Positions 1 through 6,541 of a DNA stretch of 16,328 nucleotides are shown here, in pieces. The notes beneath the pieces are model-generated. The model saw only the letters and a list, made by a program, of their open reading frames with translations, had not been told where the DNA came from and did not search any database. Position 1 is the stretch's first letter. Each line of letters begins with the position of its first letter. The DNA is taken from the NCBI GenBank assembly GCA_016190465.1, contig JACPQP010000043.1:1-16328 (forward strand). The letters run 5' to 3'. Made by a program: the position numbers and the translations under genes. Source of the DNA: Chloroflexota bacterium (GTDB lineage Bacteria > Chloroflexota > UBA6077 > FW602-bin22 > JACPQP01).

Positions 1-25
1 CCCCCTTCCCGGCGCGGGAAGGGGG
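1..25. repeat. Perfect GC-rich hairpin at the left edge
   Basis: Ten bases (CCCCCTTCCC) are followed by a five-base GGCGC loop and then their exact complement. Immediately to the right (about 45-67) is a G-rich stretch of the form GGAGAGGGGGGCAGGGGGGAG, which resembles the right arm of the palindrome at 4228-4260. It looks like an intergenic REP-like or terminator-like element downstream of the minus-strand membrane protein gene. However, that gene's frame stays open through it to the window edge, so it may also be translated as a proline-rich tail. Confidence 0.5.
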
Positions 26-1654
26 AGCCCTCGTCCCCCGAGTCGGAGAGGGGGGCAGGGGGGAGAGGTCGCCCCCAGGTGACCGTAAGTTAGCGCCTAT
101 GCCTGGCACCCGCCACCGGCCACTCGCCACCCAGGAAGCTGCCAGCACACTCAGTAGCGTCGCGAGTGGGAGCAAACCGAGGCCCGGAACGATGAGGAGG
201 AGGGCGGGTTGCGGGCCAACCAGGCGAATGACCCCGCAGGTGAGGATGAGCACCACTACTGAACCGGCGACCGCCGCCCTGGGCACGCCGATGCCGAGCA
301 ACTGCCCGATCGCTCGGCCGAGCACGGACGCGATCACCAGCCAGGTCGCCACCACTCCCAGGACGCCGGTCTGGATCAGACCGTCGAGCAAGATGTTGTG
401 GCTTCGATCCACCGGTCGGTCCAGCCCCTCGTAGAGGGCCAGGCCAGCCGGATAGACGTGGGCGAACAGCGCCGCGAGCGTCTCCGGGCCGTGGCCCACC
501 AGCCAGCGGCCGATGCTGCTTGCGCCCAGCAGGGACACCGTGCCTTCCCAGAACAGCAGCCGGATGCGACCGGTGCCGTCCGCGGTCTCGCCGATCTCCG
601 CGTAGCGGCTGATCCCGAGCGCGCTGGACACAGGGTCGGGGAGACCGACCAGAAGCGCGCCGGTAACCGCGATAGCCAGCCCGGCCAGCGGTATGTACCG
701 CCAGTCACGCCGGTCGACGGCCAGCAGCACGAAAAGGAGTACCAACGCTCCGCACGCACCCAGCAGCGGGCCCCGGCTTTGAGTCCAGAGCAGTGCCAGC
801 ACCTGGGCCCCGAACACCAGCGACCAGAGCGCCCGCCGGCGCCGACAGTCGGTGAGCAGGGCCACCGTAATGGGCAGCGCCAGCACCAGGTATCCCCCGA
901 GGAACACCGGCTGCCCGAGCGTCGAGGCCGCGCGGGAGGCGAAGAACTGGTCGGCATCGTACCACCGGATCGGGTCCAACGCGGCGCGCTGAAGCAGCCC
1001 GTACAGGGAGACCGGCACAGAGGCGAGCGCGAGGACACTGGCAAACCGGTCCCGTTGGACAGGCGTGCGCATCCAGGCGGCCACCGCAGCGAATCCGGCC
1101 AGGTAGCTCACCAGGGTGATCAGCCCTTGCTGTCGGTCGAACGATCCCATCAAGCTGACGAGCGGATCGACCGACAGGGCGGTCGAGAGGAGGTAGCTGC
1201 CAAGCAGCAGGCTGACCGCGGCCGGGAGCCCGGCGACCCCACCCCCCATCCGCCTGACAGGGGTAGGTACGTGGATCTTGACGGCCGCGAAAGCGCTTGG
1301 ATCACGAACGGTTTGGATCACCGTGGTCCAACCTTTCGTGTCCGAGCAAGCTGTCAACGGATTTCGGTAGCGGTACCTACCCCTGCGAGCCATCCCCCGC
1401 TCCGTCGACGGAGCGGGGGCGCGGAGGGTGAGGTCGCCGGGGCGCCGGGGCGCCGGGGCGCCGGGGCGGCCCGCGAGCCAGACGATCCCGCAGAAGAGCC
1501 AGACGAGCGCCAGCGACCGAAAGGCAAACAGCTTGGTCGGATCGAAGCTGCGCTCGTCGAAAACGTTGAAAGCGGTGGGCAGCACGATGGTGGCCGCGAG
1601 CCAGCCACGCTCGGCCAGGCGCTGAATCGCTGGGTCGTGTTCCTCCCTCCTCAC
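1..1654 (-). CDS. O-antigen ligase/polymerase-like multi-pass membrane protein (3' end outside the window)
   Basis: This is an integral membrane protein of the WaaL/Wzy (O-antigen ligase) type, expected to join or polymerise surface glycans at the outer face of the membrane. The frame is open from GTG at 1654 to the window edge, at least 550 residues. Hydrophobic helices alternate with polar loops. The N-terminal part carries an ERSFDPTKL-type segment after the first helix (about residue 27). SVDPLVSLMGSFDRQQG (about 161-177) and DRSHNILLDGLIQTGVLG (His about 419) match the conserved segments of this family. The start overlaps the stop of the AAA+ gene as GTGA, suggesting translational coupling. 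Residues about 63-133 form an unusually long, non-hydrophobic segment coded by an octamer repeat, a palindrome and an inverted repeat. The last 20 or so codons (SPLPP-like) are coded by GC-rich repeat DNA. The family call is confident; the precise substrate is unknown. Confidence 0.8.
   Translation of the reverse strand, partial: MRREEHDPAIQRLAERGWLAATIVLPTAFNVFDERSFDPTKLFAFRSLALVWLFCGIVWLAGRPGAPAPRRPGDLTLRAPAPSTERGMARRGRYRYRNPLTACSDTKGWTTVIQTVRDPSAFAAVKIHVPTPVRRMGGGVAGLPAAVSLLLGSYLLSTALSVDPLVSLMGSFDRQQGLITLVSYLAGFAAVAAWMRTPVQRDRFASVLALASVPVSLYGLLQRAALDPIRWYDADQFFASRAASTLGQPVFLGGYLVLALPITVALLTDCRRRRALWSLVFGAQVLALLWTQSRGPLLGACGALVLLFVLLAVDRRDWRYIPLAGLAIAVTGALLVGLPDPVSSALGISRYAEIGETADGTGRIRLLFWEGTVSLLGASSIGRWLVGHGPETLAALFAHVYPAGLALYEGLDRPVDRSHNILLDGLIQTGVLGVVATWLVIASVLGRAIGQLLGIGVPRAAVAGSVVVLILTCGVIRLVGPQPALLLIVPGLGLLPLATLLSVLAASWVASGRWRVPGIGANLRSPGGDLSPLPPSPTRGTRAPPSRAGKG
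1258..1385. repeat. 13-base perfect inverted repeat inside the O-antigen ligase-like gene
   Basis: CAGGGGTAGGTAC at 1258-1270 is the exact reverse complement of GTACCTACCCCTG at 1373-1385. The enclosed 102 bases code for residues about 94-128 of the membrane protein, in a loop longer than expected for the family. The enclosed segment also has a 9-base direct repeat, TTGGATCAC, at 1297-1305 and 1313-1321. It could be the terminal repeats of a small inserted element, an invertible segment, or chance in GC-rich DNA. Confidence 0.5.
1394..1419. repeat. 26-base perfect palindrome inside the O-antigen ligase-like gene
   Basis: CCCCCGCTCCG, TCGA and CGGAGCGGGGG form an uninterrupted palindrome with a SalI-type GTCGAC centre. 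It sits 16 bases from the octamer repeat and 9 bases from one arm of the 13-base inverted repeat. Such perfect symmetry is unusual in coding sequence. It may be a recognition site or the centre of an inserted element. Confidence 0.7.
1435..1466. repeat. Four tandem copies of the octamer CGCCGGGG in coding sequence
   Basis: The octamer CGCCGGGG is repeated four times without a mismatch and codes for about residues 63-74 (GRPGAPAPRRPG) of the O-antigen ligase-like protein on the minus strand. The unit is not a multiple of three, so gain or loss of one copy would shift the frame. In the two other frames stops lie at 1377-1379 (TAG) and 1354-1356 (TGA), shortly downstream. With four copies the present frame is full-length. 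Confidence 0.85.
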
Positions 1655-3168
1655 TTTCTGGGTCGCCGCTCTCCGATCGCCTGGACGACGACGTGGCCGT
1701 TCTCGACGGCCAGCCGGAACCTGCCGCCCGGACTGGCACGCTCCAGAATGCGTGTCGCCAGTGGCTCGATCACCTGCCGGGCCGCCTTGGTGATCGCCCG
1801 CGCGCCCTCGTCGGCTGCCGCCTGCTGGACCAGATGATCGATCACTACCCGATGCCAGGTTACCGTCTGCCCGGCGGCGGTTGCCCGCTCGGCAACCTGC
1901 CGGAGATGCTTTTCGGCGATCTTGCGGAGGATCTCGGTTGTCAGGGGGTTGAAGACGATCAGCCCGTCGAGGCGGGCGATGAACTCGGGCCGATACGAGC
2001 GACGGGCGCGCTCGGCGATCGCCTGCCGGACCAGCGCCAGCGCCGCGGGATCCGCGACATCTACCTCACGGAACAGCTCGGCGTGCAGGTTACTGGTCAT
2101 GATCAGGATCACCTCGGCAAACGGCGTGGTCCGACCCTGGCCATCGGTCAGGCGACCGGCATCAAGCACCTGGAGGAGGATGTTCGGGACGTCCCGGTGC
2201 GCCTTATCGAACTCGTCAAACAGGACAACGCAGCGCGGCTGCTTGCGCACGAACTCGGTGAGCTGCCCGCCCTCGCTGAAGCCGACGTAGCCCGGCGGGG
2301 CACCGATCAGTCGGGCCAGAGCGTGCGACTCCATGTATTCCGACATGTCCAGGCGAAGCATAGCGCCCAGCCCGTCGAACAACGTGAGGGCAAGCGCATT
2401 GGCCAACTCCGTTTTGCCGACACCGGTCGGACCGAGGAACATGAAGCCGCCGATTGGCCGGTTGGGGGCGGCGAGCCCGGCGGCGTGGATCACCAGCGCG
2501 CGGCGCAGCGCGGCGATGGCCTCGTCCTGCCCGAACACCAGTCCCTTCAGCCGTTTCTCGAGTCCGAGGACGCGGTTACGCCAGTCGCCATCGGTGGCCA
2601 GGGTTGGCGCCACGGCGGCCGGACTTGGGTCGGTGGCCGGCCTGGCCGGCGACCCAGGTGTGGCCCGGGTGGACGGTGGCCGGGGGGCCGCGGCGCCCGG
2701 CCGGACCGGAGCACCGGGCGCGGCGTCGTCGACGATCTGACCGCGCAGCGACCGCAGGAATCGCTCCCCAACTGACGGATCGATCCGCAGTTCCGGGAAC
2801 GCGAGGGAGGGTGGCGGGCCCGGCCGTCCAGGGCCATCGTGCTCGATCAGCCGCTGGAGGATGGCGGCGCCGACGTGGATAAGGTACTCGGGAGCGGGCA
2901 AGGCAAGGCCAGTCCCCTCACGGCTGACCGATTCTCCCCACGCGGCCGGGCTGGCCGGGTCATAGCAGACCGTGACCTCGGCGACACGGCGAGAAAAGCG
3001 GGCGCAGTAGAGGCCATCGCGCTCGAGCACCGCGCGGAGGTCGGCCAGCAGCCAGCCGTGCTCGGGGTCAGCGCTCAGCCCGGCGGCCGCCCTCTCCAGG
3101 GTGCTCTGCCGGGCGGGCGATGACGCGTCGATCGAGAACCACAGTGACGTCGGTCGTTCCGGTGGCAC
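1651..3168 (-). CDS. ClpA/ClpB-type single-module AAA+ ATPase with a distinct N-terminal domain
   Basis: This is a 505-residue ATPase with one AAA+ module resembling the second (D2) module of ClpA/ClpB. Its likely role is ATP-driven unfolding or remodelling of a protein partner in the cytoplasm. Walker A GPTGVGKT has its Lys at about 252. A RLDMSEY segment and a GYVGFSEGGQLTE pore-loop-type segment follow. Walker B is VVLFDEFDKA (Asp about 318, Glu about 319), then NILLQVLDAGRLTDGQGR and sensor-1 IMTSN. A ClpB-type small C-terminal domain spans about 400-500. The first 150 residues are not a Clp N-domain that I recognise, and a Pro/Ala-rich linker (about 150-200) joins them to the ATPase. No tripeptide for ClpP docking was identified. 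The start is GTG at 3168, with a weak AGG upstream. The gene overlaps the O-antigen ligase-like gene by four bases. Confidence 0.85.
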   Translation of the reverse strand: MPPERPTSLWFSIDASSPARQSTLERAAAGLSADPEHGWLLADLRAVLERDGLYCARFSRRVAEVTVCYDPASPAAWGESVSREGTGLALPAPEYLIHVGAAILQRLIEHDGPGRPGPPPSLAFPELRIDPSVGERFLRSLRGQIVDDAAPGAPVRPGAAAPRPPSTRATPGSPARPATDPSPAAVAPTLATDGDWRNRVLGLEKRLKGLVFGQDEAIAALRRALVIHAAGLAAPNRPIGGFMFLGPTGVGKTELANALALTLFDGLGAMLRLDMSEYMESHALARLIGAPPGYVGFSEGGQLTEFVRKQPRCVVLFDEFDKAHRDVPNILLQVLDAGRLTDGQGRTTPFAEVILIMTSNLHAELFREVDVADPAALALVRQAIAERARRSYRPEFIARLDGLIVFNPLTTEILRKIAEKHLRQVAERATAAGQTVTWHRVVIDHLVQQAAADEGARAITKAARQVIEPLATRILERASPGGRFRLAVENGHVVVQAIGERRPRK

Positions 3169-3485
3169 GGCGATTACCTGCTACTCCAGCGACACGTGTC
3201 ATTCGATTTGCTGCCGGATAGCGAAATGGGAGGCGACCTGCTTCAGTCGATCCCGCAACAAGCCTGATGACCACCGCAGAGATGAGTAACGAGCCGATCG
3301 GTGGGCCCGCTACACGGGAAAGCTCTGCCCGCAAAAGTATATCACGAGCCGCTGGCGGGCGCGGAGTAGTGGTGCCTTGGCAACGCGACGCAACCCTGGC
3401 ACCGTGCTTGCTCTTCGCCATTCAACCCAACCGGGCATCGGCCGGACTGGTGAGGATCCGGGATGCGCCGGCAGAGGAGGTTCGA
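3169..3485. other. Intergenic region between divergent genes, with weak promoter-like elements
   Basis: No convincing gene is seen. A 10-base palindrome GACACGTGTC lies at 3191-3200, 22 bases upstream of the AAA+ gene. Read on the minus strand, 3336-3341 gives TATACT, a good -10, but no clear -35 lies 16-18 bases before it. Near the right end GAGGAGG (3474-3480) is the ribosome-binding site of the next gene. The plus-strand frame is open back to 3267, but that stretch has no protein-like composition. Confidence 0.4.
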
Positions 3486-4139
3486 TTGGTCCACAAGATG
3501 CAGAAGACAATCGCGTTGGCGGTGCTGCTTCACGTGGTGATGGTCGGGACCGTGTTCGCCCAGGACTTCGGCTCCCTCGTGACGCAGGCCACCGCCGCCA
3601 ACCAGCGTTGGGTGGAGCAGATCAACCAGGCGCTGGGGGCGAGGGACCTCGCCACCCTCCAAGCGCGCGCGGCTACCGCGGTGGCCACCGGTGAGCAGGT
3701 GGAGTCGTTGCTGCGGGCGGCTCTGCCGCTGGCCCCGGATGATGCGGCTCGGTCTCGCGTCCAGGGCGTGCTGACCCACGTGGTTGATGCGCTGCGAGCA
3801 GGCCGCCTGGCGCTCGAGGTGACCGAGTTCGACGCGGCCCGCGGTCACGTCCAGGCGATGCGCGGCGAAGCGCTAGAGGCGCTGACCGAGCTGGCGCCCT
3901 TTGCGGTCGTGGTGAAGCCAGCCCCAGTTGCCCCGGTAGCCGCCGCGCCAAGAGTTGTGGCCGTGGCTCCGGCGGCATTGCCTCGCGCCGGCGGCCTCCC
4001 CGCCGGTCCGTTGGCCCTGGGCGGGCTTCTGCTCACACTCCTGGGGCTTACTCTGCGTCGTCACCCTGCGCATTGGTTCGGCCGACCGGTGACGAAATCG
4101 TCCGGCGCTCACCGCGCCACACGGTCGGATGCTCCATAG
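3486..4139 (+). CDS. Secreted helical protein with an LPRAGG sorting-like C-terminal anchor
   Basis: I do not recognise a family. The 217-residue product starts with a typical signal peptide (MVHKMQKTIALAVLLHVV, then VFA-QD as likely cleavage site). About 110 residues of Ala/Leu/Glu-rich, probably all-helical sequence follow. A Pro/Ala/Val-rich stalk (about 138-164) leads to LPRAGG (165-170), a hydrophobic segment (about 172-190) and an RR tail. That arrangement matches sortase-type cell-wall sorting signals of the LPxTG class with Ala in place of Thr; otherwise the segment is a simple membrane anchor. The TTG start at 3486 is chosen because GAGGAGG lies 5 bases upstream. The ATG at 3498 is 17 bases from that site, and an earlier in-frame ATG at 3267 would bury the signal peptide. 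No sortase gene is present nearby. The function is unknown. Confidence 0.75.
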   Translation: MVHKMQKTIALAVLLHVVMVGTVFAQDFGSLVTQATAANQRWVEQINQALGARDLATLQARAATAVATGEQVESLLRAALPLAPDDAARSRVQGVLTHVVDALRAGRLALEVTEFDAARGHVQAMRGEALEALTELAPFAVVVKPAPVAPVAAAPRVVAVAPAALPRAGGLPAGPLALGGLLLTLLGLTLRRHPAHWFGRPVTKSSGAHRATRSDAP

Positions 4140-4171
4140 CCCGGGACGGACGGGAACCGCAGATGCACGCG

Positions 4172-4260
4172 GCCCTCACCCCTCGCCCCTCTCCCACGGG
4201 GAGACGCCCTCACCCCCTAAACCCCCTCTCCCCGTGGGAGAGGGGGTAGGGGGTGAGGGC
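4172..4260. repeat. Large nested GC-rich palindrome (REP-like, possible terminator)
   Basis: CTCTCCCACGGGGAG (4189-4203) pairs perfectly with 4228-4242. Flanking arms (4172-4188 and 4243-4260, GGGGGTAGGGGGTGAGGG) extend the stem imperfectly. The 24-base loop carries a second copy of the left arm (GCCCTCACCCCCT), so alternative hairpins with the same right arm are possible. It lies 33 bases after the stop of the LPRAGG protein gene and would act as a transcription barrier for it. The CCCTCACCCC/GGGGTGAGGG form is typical of dispersed intergenic repeats in high-GC bacteria. Confidence 0.75.
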
Positions 4261-4328
4261 TGCGGTTATCTGAGGTTGCTGGAGCCGGCGAGCGGGGAGC
4301 ATGCCCGGTGCCGGGTGATGTTGACCAG

Positions 4329-4358
4329 TTGACTGGACTACCGCCGGATGCCTATACT
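4329..4358 (+). promoter_or_regulatory. Sigma-70-type promoter for the small membrane protein and TauE genes
   Basis: TTGACT (4329-4334) and TATACT (4353-4358) are separated by 18 bases, close to the housekeeping consensus and rare in DNA this GC-rich. An alternative -35, TTGACC at 4321, is 26 bases away and too far. The predicted start of transcription is near 4365. That leaves a leader of about 145 bases before the ATG at 4510, in which I saw no clear riboswitch or ORF. Confidence 0.7.
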
Positions 4359-4509
4359 TGCGCTGCGTGAGCGTTCAGCCGTCAGAAGTCTGCGCTCGGC
4401 ACGGCATCGGCTGGCGGCCGGGAATGCTTCCGCGCCGTTGCACGTTGGTGGGAGCTCGGCAGGGCGAGGCGCGCCGCGAGACGCTCGTCGCCGCTCCGGA
4501 GAGGAAGTG

Positions 4510-4665
4510 ATGCTCGACGACTTGCTCGCGCTCTACTACGCCGACGACCTGGTCCGGGGATTCATCTCCGTGAGCGTGATGCTGGGTCTGGCGCTGATCG
4601 TCGGCGTCATCGCCGATGCGCTGCTCAAGGTCATTGATCCGGCTTCGAGCGCGGGCAACAAGTAA
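4510..4665 (+). CDS. Small single-span membrane protein upstream of the TauE permease
   Basis: The product has 51 residues: an acidic N-terminus (MLDDLLALYYADDLVRG), one hydrophobic span of about 22 residues (ISVSVMLGLALIVGVIADAL) and a short polar tail ending GNK. The start at 4510 follows a GGAGAGGAAG ribosome-binding site. A longer in-frame reading from 4348 overlaps the promoter and is basic and low in quality, so it was not used. The gene lies 43 bases before the TauE-like permease and behind the same promoter, so it is probably co-transcribed and may be an accessory subunit. I do not recognise the family. Confidence 0.65.
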   Translation: MLDDLLALYYADDLVRGFISVSVMLGLALIVGVIADALLKVIDPASSAGNK

Positions 4666-4708
4666 CCCCCTCGGCACGATCACGATCCTTCTCCGCGGAG
4701 TCGTCCGG

Positions 4709-5731
4709 ATGATCCACTTGCCCCTCGCCAACGTCGACGTGGCGTGGTATTTGCTTGTCCTGCTTGGCCTGATCGTCGGCGTACTGTCGGGCTTCTTTGG
4801 CGTTGGCGGGGGGTTTCTGTCCACGCCGGCCCTCAACGTCCTCGGCTTGCCGATCGCGTTCGCCGTCGGCTCGGGCCTTCCGTTCACGCTGGGAACTTCG
4901 ACTCTCGGGGCGATGCGTCACCGTCGCCTGGGCAACGTCGACTACGTGCTCGGGCTGGTTGTCGGCGGGTGCAGCGTGATCGGCGTCGAATTGGCCAAGG
5001 GCCTCGTCCTTCAACTCGAGCAGACCGGATCGGCCGGGACGCTGATCCGGCTCGGCTACATCGGACTCCTGGTCAGCGCGAGCCTCTCGATGCTCCGGGG
5101 GAATCTGCGCCGTCGGTCAGTCGACACGCTCGGCGACGACGAACCGATGACGAAGCTGGCTCGGGCCGCGCAAGCGCTCGCTCTGCCGCCACACATTCGC
5201 CTGACGACTTCGCAGATCAGCATGCCACTCTGGGCCTTGGTCGCGGTTGGCGCGCTGATCGGTTTGCTCTCCGGATTCCTGGGCGTCGGCGGCGGCTTCC
5301 TGCTAGTTCCCGTCTTCATCTATGGGCTGGGCATACCGACTCGCGTCGCGATCGGGTCCAGCTTGCTCGCGGTGATCACGACCAGCGGCTACGGCACCTT
5401 CACCTACGCGACGGCGGGGCGCGTGGAGTTGCTTGCCGCCGTGCTGATGTTCGTCGGCGCGGCCTTCGGGACGCCGGTCGGCGCGCTCGCGACTCGCTTC
5501 GCGAGCGGGCGGCGCATTCGGGCTCTCTTCGGGCTGATGCTGCTGATCGGGGCGATCGGCATCGGCTTGAAGCAGGCGACCTACGACGCCGCCGCCGGCG
5601 TCCTCCTCTTCGGGTCGGCCACGATCGTCGGGGCGATCATCCTCGTCCAGTTCCTCCGTGGCCTTCGGCGGGAACGCAGGCCCCCCGGCGACTTTGAGGC
5701 TCGGCCCCAACCCCAGGGTCTCGATCGGTAG
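4709..5731 (+). CDS. TauE/SafE family membrane permease (sulfite/organosulfonate exporter-like)
   Basis: This is a 340-residue permease of the TauE/SafE/YfcA family, whose characterised members are linked to export of sulfite, sulfoacetate or related organic anions across the cytoplasmic membrane. It has the family's internal duplication: GFFGVGGGF (about 28-36) in the first half and GFLGVGGGF (about 189-197) in the second, each starting a block of hydrophobic helices. A charged cytoplasmic linker (about 140-175) separates the halves. The start at 4709 follows GCGGAG by 8 bases; the frame is open back to 4616, where it overlaps the small membrane protein gene. The gene ends 12 bases from the convergent phosphoesterase gene. 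The substrate cannot be read from sequence. Confidence 0.88.
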   Translation: MIHLPLANVDVAWYLLVLLGLIVGVLSGFFGVGGGFLSTPALNVLGLPIAFAVGSGLPFTLGTSTLGAMRHRRLGNVDYVLGLVVGGCSVIGVELAKGLVLQLEQTGSAGTLIRLGYIGLLVSASLSMLRGNLRRRSVDTLGDDEPMTKLARAAQALALPPHIRLTTSQISMPLWALVAVGALIGLLSGFLGVGGGFLLVPVFIYGLGIPTRVAIGSSLLAVITTSGYGTFTYATAGRVELLAAVLMFVGAAFGTPVGALATRFASGRRIRALFGLMLLIGAIGIGLKQATYDAAAGVLLFGSATIVGAIILVQFLRGLRRERRPPGDFEARPQPQGLDR

Positions 5732-5743
5732 GTCCTCCCAGAA

Positions 5744-6229
5744 CTACAGATACTGCCACTCTACCTCGATAGAGGTGCCAAGCCGCAGCACGGCGAACGA
5801 GGCGTGGGGCGCCCGTCGTCGGTCGGTAGCTGACCCCGGATTCACGTACGTGACGCCGTTCCGCACCTCACAGTGCGGCTGGTGGCTGTGCCCGAACACG
5901 ACACAGTCGACGTGGTTATCCGAGAAAGCCTCGATGGCACGGTTTAGGGGAGAGCCGTTCCCCCCGTCGCCGTGGATGACGCCAAATGTGAACCCGTCAG
6001 CCTGAAAGCGACGGATCCGCGGCAAGGTCCAGCGGATCTCAGGCTCGTCGACGTTGCCGCAGACCCCTTCAACGGGAGCATAGCGGCAGAGTTCCTGAAA
6101 TGTCCGAAACGTCGTGAAGTCTCCGGCGTGAATGATCAGGTCGGCCTCACGCAGTGCGGCGATGACTGCATCAGGAAGCGCGCGAACCCGCGACGGAAGA
6201 TGCGTATCAGAGAGAACGACGACGTTCAA
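5744..6229 (-). CDS. YfcE/MJ0936-type metallophosphoesterase
   Basis: This 161-residue enzyme of the calcineurin-like metallophosphatase fold is expected to hydrolyse phosphodiesters with two metal ions in the cytoplasm. The complete metal-binding set is visible: SDTH (Asp8, His10), GD (Asp37), GN (Asn59), HGDG (His86) and GHSH (His114, His116), followed by the family's VNPGSATDRRR segment. Length and motif spacing fit the YfcE/Vps29-like group. The start is a TTG at 6229, giving MNVVVLSDTH with almost no leader before the first strand. It is convergent with the TauE gene, with 12 bases between the stops and no terminator in that gap. The physiological substrate is unknown. Confidence 0.9.
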   Translation of the reverse strand: MNVVVLSDTHLPSRVRALPDAVIAALREADLIIHAGDFTTFRTFQELCRYAPVEGVCGNVDEPEIRWTLPRIRRFQADGFTFGVIHGDGGNGSPLNRAIEAFSDNHVDCVVFGHSHQPHCEVRNGVTYVNPGSATDRRRAPHASFAVLRLGTSIEVEWQYL

Positions 6230-6541
6230 GACTACTTGCTCGGTTGACTGCTGTCTACGGGAAGGTGGGGACGATAGGCGAGGGCACTCAGCGACATCGA
6301 CATCTCCAGGTGGTCGTCAGACCGTGATCTCTCACCCCCATATCGTAGCAGAGAGTGGCGGCCGGTCGCAAAGGAATCTGGTCTGACGCGCTGGGGCTGA
6401 CAGCAAGTTGACAGTGGATTGACAGCAGATGTCGATGGGAATCGCCGTTTCGTGCCACGGTTTGTGGCAGAAGCTATCCGGTCTGCCTCTTGCCAAGTGT
6501 GCTGAGTGTGTGCAACCATGCCGTTCGAGGAGAGTGCTGCG
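6230..6541. other. Intergenic region upstream of the BREX-like operon
   Basis: About 310 bases without a convincing gene. The region must hold the promoters of the minus-strand phosphoesterase and of the plus-strand defence operon. It contains three helically spaced TGACAG repeats (6398-6425) and two perfect TTGACA hexamers (6408, 6419), but no good TATAAT 16-18 bases after either. Its G+C content is visibly lower than that of the operon that follows. Confidence 0.5.
6398..6425. promoter_or_regulatory. Three TGACAG repeats at 11-base spacing (possible operator)
   Basis: TGACAG occurs at 6398-6403, 6409-6414 and 6420-6425, exactly 11 bases apart, so the copies lie on one face of the helix. 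The first and third are TGACAGCA; the second and third are preceded by T, giving TTGACA -35-like hexamers. The position, about 120-145 bases before the first gene of the defence operon, suits a regulator-binding site. No regulator gene is visible in the window. Confidence 0.4.

Noticed and set aside
376..1044. Minus-strand 222-residue open frame
   Set aside because: It is frame-shifted relative to the membrane protein frame, which carries the DRSHNILLDGLIQTG motif and stays open across the same bases.
398..1837. Plus-strand 479-residue open frame
   Set aside because: It lies opposite the O-antigen ligase-like and AAA+ genes, is highly polar and Gln/Arg-rich, and has no recognisable domain, whereas the minus frame shows family motifs.
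6408..6424. TTGACA hexamers as a -35 of the defence operon promoter
   Set aside because: No TATAAT-like sequence occurs 16-18 bases downstream of either; they are better explained as part of the TGACAG repeat series.
6506..6541. Longer GTG start for the HhH-BrxA-like gene
   Set aside because: It lacks a ribosome-binding site, while AGGAGA stands 8 bases before the ATG at 6542; the extra 12 residues add nothing recognisable.
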